A DNA stretch of 64,000 bases, taken from contig JADJXL010000002.1 in NCBI GenBank assembly GCA_016715885.1, positions 248,001 through 312,000 of the forward strand. Reading direction: 5' to 3'. Under the pieces are notes generated by a model. It was not told the DNA's origin and ran no database searches. It saw only the letters and a list, made by a program, of their open reading frames with translations. The DNA is from Polyangiaceae bacterium (GTDB lineage Bacteria; Myxococcota_A; Polyangia; Polyangiales; Polyangiaceae). Made by a program: the position numbers and the translations under genes. Below, one piece after another: positions 17,966 to 26,128 of the stretch. The first letter of the stretch is position 1. Each line of letters starts with the position of its first letter.

Positions 17966-18168
17966 GAGGCAAGTCTACACGTATTTGCATCAGGATGAAG
18001 CATTCTTTGCAAGGCGACAATGCACCGTGTACCGCATTACGTAGCACGGATGCATTGCGTCGACTTTTTGTCGAAAAATAATGTTTCGGACGGAAGTTAG
18101 TCGTCGACTCGGCTTGCTGTCGAGTCTACGATGTGGCGATACGACAAGGCTTGTTGGTGAGGAAATTT
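17966..18168. other. intergenic region between divergent genes
   Basis: About 200 bases separating the DUF3089 gene from the sensor-domain gene. A small inverted repeat TCGAC-TTTTT-GTCGA lies near 18060-18074. Promoters for both directions are expected here. Nothing else recognised. Confidence 0.3.
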
Positions 18169-18681
18169 ATGGACCGATACGAAGGCGAATACAATGGCGC
18201 GGCGCTGCAATCATTTCTCCTTGCGCTGGGCGATTCGAAGCCGCTGATCGACCGAGTCTTGCGCAATGCGGGTGTGGACCGTATCGATGCGGACCGCTGG
18301 TACGAAATGAACTGGGCGGCTTCGGTTTACAAGGCGATCAGTGATGAGCTTGGGCGTCCGGTCATTGTGGCGGTGGGCCGGCGGATGATTGACGCTGCGC
18401 CATTTCCGCCCGGGATCAATGACGTTCGCGACGTGCTACAAAGCTTGGACGCGGCATATCGGCTGAGTGTTCGTGGGCCGAGGACGGGTGCCATCACGTG
18501 CACATTCGACGATGATGATACGGCCACGCTCCATTGGGCGACTCCGGGGATATGTGCGATGAATATCGGCATCATCGAGGGGTGCTGTGCCAAGTTCGGG
18601 GCTCGTGCGCTGGTGGAGCACGGCGCAACTGGGTGCGCGGAGCGTGGCGCGTCCGCGTGCATTTACCGAGTGACCTTCTGA
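18169..18681 (+). CDS. small sensor-like protein (V4R/haem-NO-binding-like)
   Basis: 170 residues from the ATG at 18169, chosen because GTGAGGAA sits five bases upstream; an in-frame GTG at 18133 is less likely. The layout, an N-terminal helical part, FPPGINDVRDVLQSLDAAYRL, a central beta section and a terminal CAERGASACIYRVTF motif, resembles the stand-alone V4R or haem-NO-binding-like proteins common in myxobacteria. The terminal Cys-x5-Cys pattern may bind a metal or ligand. Directly upstream of a STAS-domain protein, so possibly a sensory input to it. Family assignment is tentative. Confidence 0.65.
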   Translation: MDRYEGEYNGAALQSFLLALGDSKPLIDRVLRNAGVDRIDADRWYEMNWAASVYKAISDELGRPVIVAVGRRMIDAAPFPPGINDVRDVLQSLDAAYRLSVRGPRTGAITCTFDDDDTATLHWATPGICAMNIGIIEGCCAKFGARALVEHGATGCAERGASACIYRVTF

Positions 18682-18705
18682 ACATCTGCTCGAGAACGGA
18701 GCAAC

Positions 18706-19623
18706 ATGAATTCGTTTATTGCTCTTCATGCTGGGAGCATTGCGGAAGAATTGTGCGGTCGCCTCGTGGCTCGGTCGGGCAGCGTGTTCGATGCGCTTGG
18801 CGAGCGGAAGACGCGCGATATTGCCGACGGCGTCGTGGCAGCATTGGAAAAGGATCTGTCATCGGGAGGCGAAAAAGCGGCGCGAGGAGAGCTTGCGAAG
18901 CTCATCGAAGAACTTTCGCCGCAGGGGCTTGGATACGCGGACCTGCGCCATTTGGTGGTTTCCCTGCGGCAAATTCTTTTCGCGGTGTTGTCGAATGCGG
19001 AGGAATCGTCTCCGACTGTGCGGCAAGGCGTCGAGCAATGGCTGTTTCATGTCGTGCTCGCCACGGCGGCGCGTTTCGTCGCCACGCGGGAATGGGCATT
19101 TCAGGAGCAGGCGGCCCATCTTCAAGTAGGACATGTCGAGGAGCGGCTCGTCGAGCTTCAAGCGGCTTATGACGAAAAGACGCGGCTGCTCGAGCAAATT
19201 CGGCAGGCATCCACGCCCATTGCGCCCATTTACGAGGGAATCCTGGTCGTGCCGATCGTGGGTATCCTCGATGCATTTCGCGCCCAGGTCCTCACCGAAA
19301 AGCTGCTCGAGGCCATCATTGCGAAGCAAGCCCAAGTGGTCATTCTGGACGTTTCGGGCGTACCGGTTTTCGATGCGGAAACGGCGCAAAACGTTCTTGG
19401 AACGACCAAGGCGGCCAGGCTTTTGGGCACCGAGCTGATTCTGGTGGGTTTGTCGCCGCAGGTTGCACGTACGGTCGTGGAGTTAGGCTTGGATCTCGAG
19501 GGGCTCGAGACGCGCGCGACGTTGCAAGCGGGTTTGGCGAAGGCATTCTCGCTATGCGGGCTGCGGATCGTGCAAGCGAGCGGCGTGCGTCGGAAGTCGT
19601 TTTCGATGCCGAAGCCCGCCTGA
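18706..19623 (+). CDS. RsbR-like protein with C-terminal STAS domain
   Basis: 305 residues. Residues 1-135 are helical, with a coiled coil at about 140-170 (QVGHVEERLVELQAAYDEKTRLLEQI). The STAS domain spans about 175-290 (VVPIVGILDAFRAQVLTEKLLEAI, VVILDVSGVPVFDAETAQNVL, ELILVGLSPQVARTVVELG). This is the layout of RsbR co-antagonists of stressosome-type modules; where Bacillus RsbR has Ser/Thr acceptors, this protein has Val/Asp. No rsbS or rsbT is adjacent. Probably a signalling scaffold. Confidence 0.82.
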   Translation: MNSFIALHAGSIAEELCGRLVARSGSVFDALGERKTRDIADGVVAALEKDLSSGGEKAARGELAKLIEELSPQGLGYADLRHLVVSLRQILFAVLSNAEESSPTVRQGVEQWLFHVVLATAARFVATREWAFQEQAAHLQVGHVEERLVELQAAYDEKTRLLEQIRQASTPIAPIYEGILVVPIVGILDAFRAQVLTEKLLEAIIAKQAQVVILDVSGVPVFDAETAQNVLGTTKAARLLGTELILVGLSPQVARTVVELGLDLEGLETRATLQAGLAKAFSLCGLRIVQASGVRRKSFSMPKPA

Positions 19624-19988
19624 ACCATCATCGATGTGATTTCACAATTTGATCCACATCCACGTGAACTTTGACCATGACACGTGCATTGGATGCATCC
19701 ATGCTCCGCACACGTGCCGCACGATGCAACGACTTGTTTTCGCAATGCGTCCCGCGCTCGGAACACGTGCATGGCCGCATTCGATGCCGAAATGCCTTGC
19801 TCGGCAGCAAAGTCCTTGACCGAAATGCCCTTCACTTCGATTCGTTCGAGCGCGACGCGGTATTCAGGCTTGAGCGTATTCGACAAACGCGTTACGCACT
19901 GGCAAATCGCCTCCCGCAAATCCTCCTCGGGCTCGACGTGAAGGCGGATGGAATCGATCCGGACGCGAAGTTCGGTTAGAGTGGACAA
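19230..19988 (-). CDS. sigma-70 region 4-like protein, C-terminus probably aberrant
   Basis: The conserved part is only the first 115 residues or so (19640-19988): a sigma region 4 helix-turn-helix (LKPEYRVALERIEVKGISVKDFA in pieces, GISASNAAMHVFRARDALRKQV) followed by a Cys motif CGTCAEHGCIQCTC that may bind metal. It starts at a TTG, with an in-frame stop just upstream, so region 2 is absent. No stop follows the Cys motif and the frame continues for 394 bases antisense to the STAS gene, with composition unlike a protein. I suspect a lost stop or frameshift near 19640. Confidence 0.5.
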   Translation of the reverse strand: MSTLTELRVRIDSIRLHVEPEEDLREAICQCVTRLSNTLKPEYRVALERIEVKGISVKDFAAEQGISASNAAMHVFRARDALRKQVVASCGTCAEHGCIQCTCHGQSSRGCGSNCEITSMMVQAGFGIENDFRRTPLACTIRSPHSENAFAKPACNVARVSSPSRSKPNSTTVRATCGDKPTRISSVPKSLAALVVPRTFCAVSASKTGTPETSRMTTWACFAMMASSSFSVRTWARNASRIPTIGTTRIPS

Positions 19989-20008
19989 GTTGCCGAGAAG
20001 GGAATTTT

Positions 20009-20452
20009 ATGAACGTGAAAGATATTTACGAGATCCTCGCCGCTCTGGGCGCTGGCGCCATGATTGCTGGCTGTACGACGTCACCCGCACCTTCGAGCGA
20101 ATCGGAAGTCACGCCGGTGGCCGAGGTACCGGCCTCGAGCCAGCCCGCGGCAAAAGGTCCTCCTGTCGCAGCCGCACCATCATCTGCGACCACGGGTGAG
20201 AGCGCTGCGGGCATTTCGAGCGCGGCGGCGGTGCCTTCGGCGACAGCGAGTGCGACCGCAGCTCCAGCGCGACCTGCGGCGGCGCCTCGAGCGACGACGA
20301 CGCCCACGACGACGCAAGCTGCCGCGCCAAAACCGTTACCGGTGGCGACTGCAATCCCGGTCGAACCAGCAAAGCCGGCGCCTGCGGCAACCGCGACCGC
20401 TACGCACAAGCGTGGAGCGGAGATGAAATGCGGTGAAGGCGCTTGCGGGTAG
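20009..20452 (+). CDS. Ala/Pro/Thr-rich lipoprotein-like peptide ending in a CGEGACG motif
   Basis: 147 residues. A short N-terminus with a hydrophobic stretch and MIAGC lipobox-like site, about 100 residues of Ala, Pro, Thr and Ser, and a distinct tail KRGAEMKCGEGACG. The tail resembles the EGKCG-type core of HvfA/bufferin precursors, RiPPs whose Cys are converted by MNIO (DUF692) enzymes into copper-binding heterocycles. No DUF692 or partner gene lies nearby. Divergent from the sigma region-4 gene and upstream of a broken HMA metal-binding gene. Alternative: an ordinary low-complexity lipoprotein with a metal-binding tail. Confidence 0.7.
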   Translation: MNVKDIYEILAALGAGAMIAGCTTSPAPSSESEVTPVAEVPASSQPAAKGPPVAAAPSSATTGESAAGISSAAAVPSATASATAAPARPAAAPRATTTPTTTQAAAPKPLPVATAIPVEPAKPAPAATATATHKRGAEMKCGEGACG

Positions 20453-20569
20453 GTCACCTATGTGCATTGCGCGCGCGTTTGGTGGGACGAACTTGGTGTA
20501 ATGAACGTCAGCGGCAGCGTCTACGGTGCAAGCGGTAAATAGACCGCACACCACAAAGGAAAAGTCATC

Positions 20570-20710
20570 ATGAAGGAAAGCCTGCTCCAAGTCGACGGGA
20601 TGACCTGCCCATCCTGCATCCGCCTCATCGAAAGCGCGCTCTGCGAGCTCGACGGCGTCGACACATGTCCAAGCATTCGACGCTCGTGCGCGCCGCGTCG
20701 ACAGATATGA
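20570..20710 (+). pseudogene. truncated heavy-metal-associated (HMA) domain gene
   Basis: Starts with ATG after AAAGGAAAAG and reads MKESLLQVDGMTCPSC, the CxxC metal-binding loop of CopZ/HMA domains, then the following helix and ELDGVD. From there the sequence departs from the family and stops at 46 residues, while HMA domains need about 65-70. I read it as a gene cut by a deletion or frameshift after about residue 31. A functional short metal-binding peptide cannot be excluded. Confidence 0.6.
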
Positions 20711-20751
20711 GAAGAGAATTGGATTTGGACCGCTGCCAGCTATGATGGCGC

Positions 20752-23700
20752 GTGCTTCGTTTCTCGATTCGCTCCATCGCCCACGCGCTTCTAGCCGCGC
20801 TCGTCATCACTGGATGCAGCGGCACCGCCCAGCCAACTGGACCTCGCGGCACGGCCCAAACCAAGGCGAAAGCCGACTCGTCCGTCAGTTCGCTCGTGCC
20901 GGTTCTTCCGGACGCACCACCGCCTTCGTGCCCGGACGAACCACCGCCCCCGGTGCTCGATAACACGGCCAAGTTTGTCCTTCAGAACGGTCACGAAAGG
21001 CCGATCATCCGCATGGTGGTGAGCGCCGACGGGCGCACGCTCGCGTCCGCCGGCATCGATGGAACGGTTCGCGTGTGGGATGTGCAGAGCGGCATTTTGC
21101 TCCGCAAGCTCGGAACTGCGGGCTTCTTCGTCAATGGCATGTCCCTCAGCGCGGACGGTAAACGCCTCGCGTATTACGCGCCCGATGGTTCACTGGAATC
21201 GCTCGCGATTCGCATCGTCGATCTCGATCGCGGCACGCCGCCACGATCCGTGACGCCCGTTTTCGGTGCGTTTCAACTATCGTCGGATGGAAAGAAAATC
21301 GCGATCGCCTCGAACACGCTCATGATTTACGACGTCGACACGGGCGCGCTCGTGCACAATGTCGTGCTTGGTTTGAAATCATCGTCCGTCGCGGTCGCCG
21401 TTGATTTCGACGATGCTCGTGTCGCTCTTGCGGTTCCGGGCGAAGTCTTCGTCGTGGACGCGATCAAACCATCGGTTTTGCATCACTTTCCGATGAGCGG
21501 CCCATCCGCTGCCGAAACTCCGATGGCGATTGCGCTCAGGAAAGAGCACGCCATCGTCCGTACCTCGAGCGGCATCGTGACGATGTATCCGCTGGCGAAT
21601 CCTTCGGCATCGCGCAGATTGCCAGGCGATTTCAAGGATATCGCCACGACGGCCAATCGATTGTGGGTGACCGAAAGGATGACTGGAAAGGTCTCGGCGT
21701 TTGCCCTTCCAAACCTGAGCTCCATCGAGCTGCCCAGTGTTCATGCGGCGAATGCCGATGTCATTGCTGCGAGCGCCGATGAATCCACGGTCTTGTTGGC
21801 GAAGAACATTCCTGGATCGGGAACGGTCATCGATGCACGCGACGTCGATACGATGCGTCCTTTGCGCAGCATCGAGGGGCGCGAGACGGGTCTCGACGCC
21901 ATTGCGCTGAATCCTGCTGCAGACCAGCTCGTGACTGGCTCCTACTTTGGTGAAATCATGCAGTGGAACCTTCGCGATGGATCGCTTGCCGTGCCGCTGC
22001 CATTCGAAGAGCGCGATTTGGGGCGCATGGTGGGCTTGTCTCATGCGCCGAGCGGCGAATTTTTCGTATCGACGACGGGAGCAAGCTTCGTGCGTGTGCG
22101 CGATGCGAAAACGGGGCGCACGCTCCGCGCGTGGAAGCCAAAGGATGGATATCATTTGCGGTTTGCCCAATTCGTTCCGAAGGCGAACGACTTGATCACG
22201 GTCTCCATGCGCACGACGCGGAAACCAACGGGAAAAAAGACCGCTAGCGGGGCGGATGAGCTGGACGAAACGCAGAACGTCGTCGTGGATCGGTGGAACT
22301 TCGATGGCCCCAAGCCGCCTTTGCCTGAAACACCTCATGGCGAAATAGCGCGTCCGTCCGGAAAAACCATTGCACAAATGCCTCACGAGGCTGGGTATCT
22401 CGCGTTGTCCCCGCAGGGCGATGCGCTGGCGATTGGCGGCAAAACCGAGATTGCATCGTTGCGCCTCGATACGAACGTCATTCGTTGGGTGACGCCGCTG
22501 CCTGGGATCATTGCCGGCCTTGTAGACCAGCCCGACGGAACGCTCGACACGAATCGCTGGATGACCTATTCGCCGGACGGCAAAGCATTGCTCGTGTCCA
22601 CTCGGCGCATGGAAAAGAACAAGCAAGGCTGGCGAACCTTCATGCCCGTCCTGATGGTGCTCGACACGTCGAATGGCAAAATCAAAGGCACGTTTTCGCT
22701 GGATACGTACGGACCCGTTGCTTGGCGCAAGAATACGGTATTCGTTGGCGGGCCTCGCCCGGTTTTGCTCGACGCACCTGGCATGACCGTGCGTACGCGT
22801 ATTTCGGCACCGGACAACACGATCACCGCGGTGACACTGCATCCGACGCGTGACTTGTTCATCATGGGCGGCGATGGAGGAGCCACTTCGTTCGTGGACG
22901 AACGTGGAGCCATTACGGCGACGCTGGTTTCCACGCCCAATGGCGAATGGATCGCGGCAGCTCCCGACGGGGCATACCGATCCAGCATCGATGGCGCACG
23001 CAGCATTGCTTGGAGCTTTGCTTCGCCGCTCGAGGGGTTTTCCTTCGAGCGATTTGCGGCGCGTTTCAATAAGCCCGACGTCGTGGCTCGGCGGCTCATG
23101 GGCGAAGCGTCGCCGGAATCCGTATCGCTGGCGCGCCCTCCACGATTGCGACTCGATACGCATCGAAGCGGCGTCGTGCGCACGGCTGAACGCGCGTTAT
23201 CGGTCACGACGATTGCGACGAGCGCTTCACGGGTGGATCGCGTGCGAGCATTCGTCGATGGGCGACCGGTCGCGGAAAAACTCGTGTGTGCAAAAGAAGG
23301 AAACGTGTCCCTCTCGATTCCGCTGCACGCGGGGCAAAATCGCGTGGGCCTCGTCGCGTACGATGCTGCGGGGCAAGCGAGCAATACGCAAAATATCGAT
23401 GTCGTATCGACGTCACCGATTGCAGATCGTCCCGATCTTTACGTCGTTGCCATTGGCGTGAGCCGCTACCCGAACATGACCCCCGACCAGCAGCTCGATT
23501 ATGCCGATGACGATGCGCGTTCCGTGACGGAGTCATTCGGACGCCAAGCAGGACCGGGCAAACCATTTGCCAAGGTATTCGCGACGACGCTGCTCGACGA
23601 TGAGGTCACGGTCGATTCTGTCGAGAAAGCCATATCGAATCTTCGCGCCATGCGTCCCGACGACCTTGGGGTCGTGTTTTTCGCGGGGCACGGAGCGAAA

Positions 23701-24264
23701 CTTGCCGAAGGCAAGATGGTGTTCATGACGAGTGAAGCTGCATTCACGCGCGCGTCCGCCGAAAAATACGGCATTGGTTGGGACAAGATTCACGCGGGTC
23801 TGTCGTCCGTTCGCGGGCGCGTCTTCATGATGCTCGATGCGTGTCATTCGGGGTATCTCACGACCGAGGTTGTCGCGCCAAACGAGGAGCTTGCAAGAGA
23901 GCTCGCTGCTGGAGATCGCGCTGGTGTATTCGTATTTTCCGCGGCGCGGGGATCGCAATTCAGCTTCGAGGTGCCTCCCGCGGGGCTTTCCAGTGCAAGT
24001 CGGGGCCTCGAATTGGCCTGGAGCGGGCAAAAACCGCAATTGTCACGTGAATTGCCCGGTGGTCATGGCCTCTTCACGAGCGCGCTGCTCGAGGCGCTCG
24101 CAGGCGATGCGCCAGATCGCGACCGAAGCGGGGCGACGGAGGTCGGCGAGCTCGTCGATTACGTGACCGAGCGCGTACGTACGGCATCGAATGGCAAACA
24201 AACGCCGTGGGTGGCGCGACGCGAAATGTTTGGAGAATTTTTCGTGGTGCCGGCGAAGAAGTAG
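20752..24264 (+). CDS. WD40-repeat lipoprotein with C-terminal caspase-like (C14) peptidase domain
   Basis: 1170 residues from a GTG at 20752. Signal peptide with lipobox ITGC (Cys22), a Pro-rich linker, then a beta-propeller region (about 75-750) beginning with a canonical WD repeat (GRTLASAGIDGTVRVWDVQSG) and containing further divergent ones. Residues about 890-1165 are a caspase/metacaspase fold: DLYVVAIGVSRYPN, the catalytic His980 in VFFAGHGA and Cys1031 in MLDACHSGY, 51 residues apart. Probably an envelope-anchored cysteine peptidase with a protein-binding propeller. The substrate is unknown. Flanked by the HMA remnant and a small secreted protein. Confidence 0.9.
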   Translation: MLRFSIRSIAHALLAALVITGCSGTAQPTGPRGTAQTKAKADSSVSSLVPVLPDAPPPSCPDEPPPPVLDNTAKFVLQNGHERPIIRMVVSADGRTLASAGIDGTVRVWDVQSGILLRKLGTAGFFVNGMSLSADGKRLAYYAPDGSLESLAIRIVDLDRGTPPRSVTPVFGAFQLSSDGKKIAIASNTLMIYDVDTGALVHNVVLGLKSSSVAVAVDFDDARVALAVPGEVFVVDAIKPSVLHHFPMSGPSAAETPMAIALRKEHAIVRTSSGIVTMYPLANPSASRRLPGDFKDIATTANRLWVTERMTGKVSAFALPNLSSIELPSVHAANADVIAASADESTVLLAKNIPGSGTVIDARDVDTMRPLRSIEGRETGLDAIALNPAADQLVTGSYFGEIMQWNLRDGSLAVPLPFEERDLGRMVGLSHAPSGEFFVSTTGASFVRVRDAKTGRTLRAWKPKDGYHLRFAQFVPKANDLITVSMRTTRKPTGKKTASGADELDETQNVVVDRWNFDGPKPPLPETPHGEIARPSGKTIAQMPHEAGYLALSPQGDALAIGGKTEIASLRLDTNVIRWVTPLPGIIAGLVDQPDGTLDTNRWMTYSPDGKALLVSTRRMEKNKQGWRTFMPVLMVLDTSNGKIKGTFSLDTYGPVAWRKNTVFVGGPRPVLLDAPGMTVRTRISAPDNTITAVTLHPTRDLFIMGGDGGATSFVDERGAITATLVSTPNGEWIAAAPDGAYRSSIDGARSIAWSFASPLEGFSFERFAARFNKPDVVARRLMGEASPESVSLARPPRLRLDTHRSGVVRTAERALSVTTIATSASRVDRVRAFVDGRPVAEKLVCAKEGNVSLSIPLHAGQNRVGLVAYDAAGQASNTQNIDVVSTSPIADRPDLYVVAIGVSRYPNMTPDQQLDYADDDARSVTESFGRQAGPGKPFAKVFATTLLDDEVTVDSVEKAISNLRAMRPDDLGVVFFAGHGAKLAEGKMVFMTSEAAFTRASAEKYGIGWDKIHAGLSSVRGRVFMMLDACHSGYLTTEVVAPNEELARELAAGDRAGVFVFSAARGSQFSFEVPPAGLSSASRGLELAWSGQKPQLSRELPGGHGLFTSALLEALAGDAPDRDRSGATEVGELVDYVTERVRTASNGKQTPWVARREMFGEFFVVPAKK

Positions 24265-24293
24265 GAAATTGAAACTGGAAAAGTTGCTCCGCC

Positions 24294-24310
24294 GGCCGTT
24301 CTGAACGGCC
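24294..24310. repeat. short perfect inverted repeat
   Basis: GGCCGTTC and GAACGGCC arms (8 bp) around a single T, 30 bases after the caspase gene stop. It lacks a following T-run. Could be a weak terminator or a protein-binding palindrome. Confidence 0.3.
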
Positions 24311-24433
24311 CTTGCGGTTCAGTTCGCTGCCAATATGTATTCACCGTGATGGGTGGATCGAGAAATCTGCTCGTTTTGCACCCGAGCTCCGTGCGGTGCA
24401 TCGAGCAGAATCGACACCATGGAGGCAATCGTC

Positions 24434-24739
24434 ATGACGAAGCAAATCAAATTCGCAAAGGTGATTCGGTTTGGAATCAGCGCAGCCATTCTGTCTGCCG
24501 CCGCATTTGCGAGTGGCAAAGCCAATGCCCAATCGGTGCTTTGTTCGGCGTCGGGCGTTGGAGGACGGCAAATCGTGAAACTCGTGGTTTCCGCGCGAGA
24601 TCCGGAGACCTGCATTCGCGTGTATCTCGGTATTCCGGCCACCGTGAACCTTCCGAGTTGTTGGGAGGCAGCTCGTGCCGCGAATCTTTCTTGCGTCGAT
24701 TCCGATGGCAGCGTGAACATCATCGACTTGCCGCAGTGA
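24434..24739 (+). CDS. small secreted protein, unknown function
   Basis: 101 residues. ATG at 24434 preceded by GGAGG with eight bases spacing, which decides the start. A signal peptide (MTKQIKFAKVIRFGISAAILSA in part) ends after ASGKANAQS. The mature part of about 70 residues has four Cys (LCSA, ETCI, SCWEA, LSCVDS), consistent with two disulfides. I do not recognise the family. It follows the caspase-like gene but with about 170 bases between, so is probably a separate unit, ended by its own strong terminator. Confidence 0.7.
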   Translation: MTKQIKFAKVIRFGISAAILSAAAFASGKANAQSVLCSASGVGGRQIVKLVVSARDPETCIRVYLGIPATVNLPSCWEAARAANLSCVDSDGSVNIIDLPQ

Positions 24740-24752
24740 TGTTCGATGAGGG

Positions 24753-24786
24753 CCGATCGCGTCATTGCGGACGCGATCGGTTTTCT
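24753..24786 (+). terminator. rho-independent terminator
   Basis: An 11-bp perfect stem CCGATCGCGTC / GACGCGATCGG with loop ATTGCG, followed by TTTTCT, 14 bases after the stop of the small secreted protein. The best-formed intrinsic terminator in the window. Confidence 0.85.
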
Positions 24787-24832
24787 CGCTTTGCTACGGC
24801 GACATTGGGGCGATTGAAGGTTTGTCCGAAGA

Positions 24833-25279
24833 TCAGGGCGGGGACTTGTCCATGCCACGTTTACGGTGTTCGTCCAAAAAAGCTCGCGCTTGCGCTTCCG
24901 TCTCGACGAAGACGGTGGGCCTCTGTTTGGCGGGCTTGATGAGACGAACGGCGCGGAGCAACATGCCTACCACCACGCGCGTGGTAAACGATGCGCCGAA
25001 AATGAACGAACCGCCCAAGATGGGTTGCTCCTCTCCCTTGCTCGCTGCTGCCGCCAGTTGACGCGCCTCAGCCGACACCGTGCCCATCTTGCTGACGTCG
25101 ACCAGCCAGAACATGGGGCGGCCCGCACGCTGAGACAGCGCTCGAATCGCCTCGACTTGCGTCCGCATGTCGTCCCCTGTGACGTTCCCATTCACACGAG
25201 TAAAATACACGTCCGGCGGCTCGAATCGGTGCGTGTGGCTCCCAAAGGGTTTCCATCCTTCGCTCGGCGGCTCGTGCAT
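24833..25279 (-). CDS. STAS/SpoIIAA-like protein, unknown function
   Basis: 148 residues from the ATG at 25279 (MHEPPSEGW); longer in-frame starts add non-conserved sequence. The pattern of a beta strand (DVYFTRVNGNVTGDDM), a long helix, then MFWLVDVSKMGTVSAEARQ and a helix rich in Ala resembles SpoIIAA-like/STAS folds. The C-terminal AVRLIKPAKQRPTVFVETEAQARAFLDEH fits this fold. It lies just downstream of the double-receiver gene on the same strand, about 95 bases away, and may be the last gene of that signalling operon. Confidence 0.7.
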   Translation of the reverse strand: MHEPPSEGWKPFGSHTHRFEPPDVYFTRVNGNVTGDDMRTQVEAIRALSQRAGRPMFWLVDVSKMGTVSAEARQLAAAASKGEEQPILGGSFIFGASFTTRVVVGMLLRAVRLIKPAKQRPTVFVETEAQARAFLDEHRKRGMDKSPP

Positions 25280-25373
25280 CGATGAACGGTTGTAGCACAT
25301 CTGCGGTGTGGACGGATAGCCCTGATGCACAGGACGGAATCCACGAGCGCGCGGGAACCCAAAAGAGCAATGA

Positions 25374-26117
25374 TCACGCAGCCTTCGACCCAGTTCGTCG
25401 TGTCTCCTCTGCTTCCAATCGATCTTCAATCTGTCCGAAGAGCCATCCGAGAAAGTCCTCTTTCCGCATCACGCGCGATACGCGTAGCCCCGACCAAACG
25501 TGGGATCGAACTGCCGCCGCGTCGCAGCTCTGCACCACGATGGGGACGTCGCGCAGGCGTGGATCGGTCCGGATGGCCCGTACGAGCTCGACGCCCGTCA
25601 TCACAGGCATGTGGATGTCCGTGATGACCAGCGCCACGACCTCCTTGTCGAGGATATCGAGCGCCTCGCGCCCATTGGCTGCCTCGAGGACCTTGAACCG
25701 CGGCGTGAGCACGGCATTGTACATTTCTCGGAGGCTCGGATCGTCCTCCACAATCAGAATTGCGCCGCCCGTGGCGCCCCCGAGCACCTGATTCACCGTC
25801 GCTCGCAGCTCCGCGGCGGTCACGGGTTTTTCGATATAGCCTGAAACACCGTGGAGAATCGCCTCCGCTTGTCGCTTGACGACCGTCACGAAAATGGTTG
25901 GAATGCCCCGCTGTAGCGCCGCCCGATTCAGCGCGAAACCGTCCATCTCGGGCATGAGGACATCGGTCAAGACGAGATCCGGTACGAATCCGCCAAGAAC
26001 CGCGAGTGCATCGCGACCGCTCGACGCCGTTCTCACGTCGTGCCCGGCACTTGCGAGCGCTGCTGCCATCCATGTCCTGGTTTCCTCGTCGTCGTCTACG
26101 ATCAAAAGTTTTGCCAT
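25374..26117 (-). CDS. response regulator with two receiver domains
   Basis: 247 residues from the ATG at 26117, chosen for its ACGAGG site six bases upstream; an ATG at 26132 overlapping the kinase stop (ATGA) is the alternative. Receiver 1: LLIVDDDEETR, LVLTDVLMPEMDG, KPVTAAEL. Receiver 2: ILIVEDDPSLREM, LVITDIHMPVMTG, then VQSC where a Thr/Ser-Ala pair is usual and a degenerate C-terminus (VMRKEDFLGWLFGQIED). No output domain. Directly follows a histidine kinase, its probable phosphate donor, and may act by protein contacts. Confidence 0.88.
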   Translation of the reverse strand: MAKLLIVDDDEETRTWMAAALASAGHDVRTASSGRDALAVLGGFVPDLVLTDVLMPEMDGFALNRAALQRGIPTIFVTVVKRQAEAILHGVSGYIEKPVTAAELRATVNQVLGGATGGAILIVEDDPSLREMYNAVLTPRFKVLEAANGREALDILDKEVVALVITDIHMPVMTGVELVRAIRTDPRLRDVPIVVQSCDAAAVRSHVWSGLRVSRVMRKEDFLGWLFGQIEDRLEAEETRRTGSKAA

Positions 26118-26128
26118 GTCAAACCTCG

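Noticed and set aside
21379..23163. 594-codon open frame antisense to the WD40-caspase gene
   Set aside because: Arg/His-rich composition and no conserved sequence; same cause as other long shadows.
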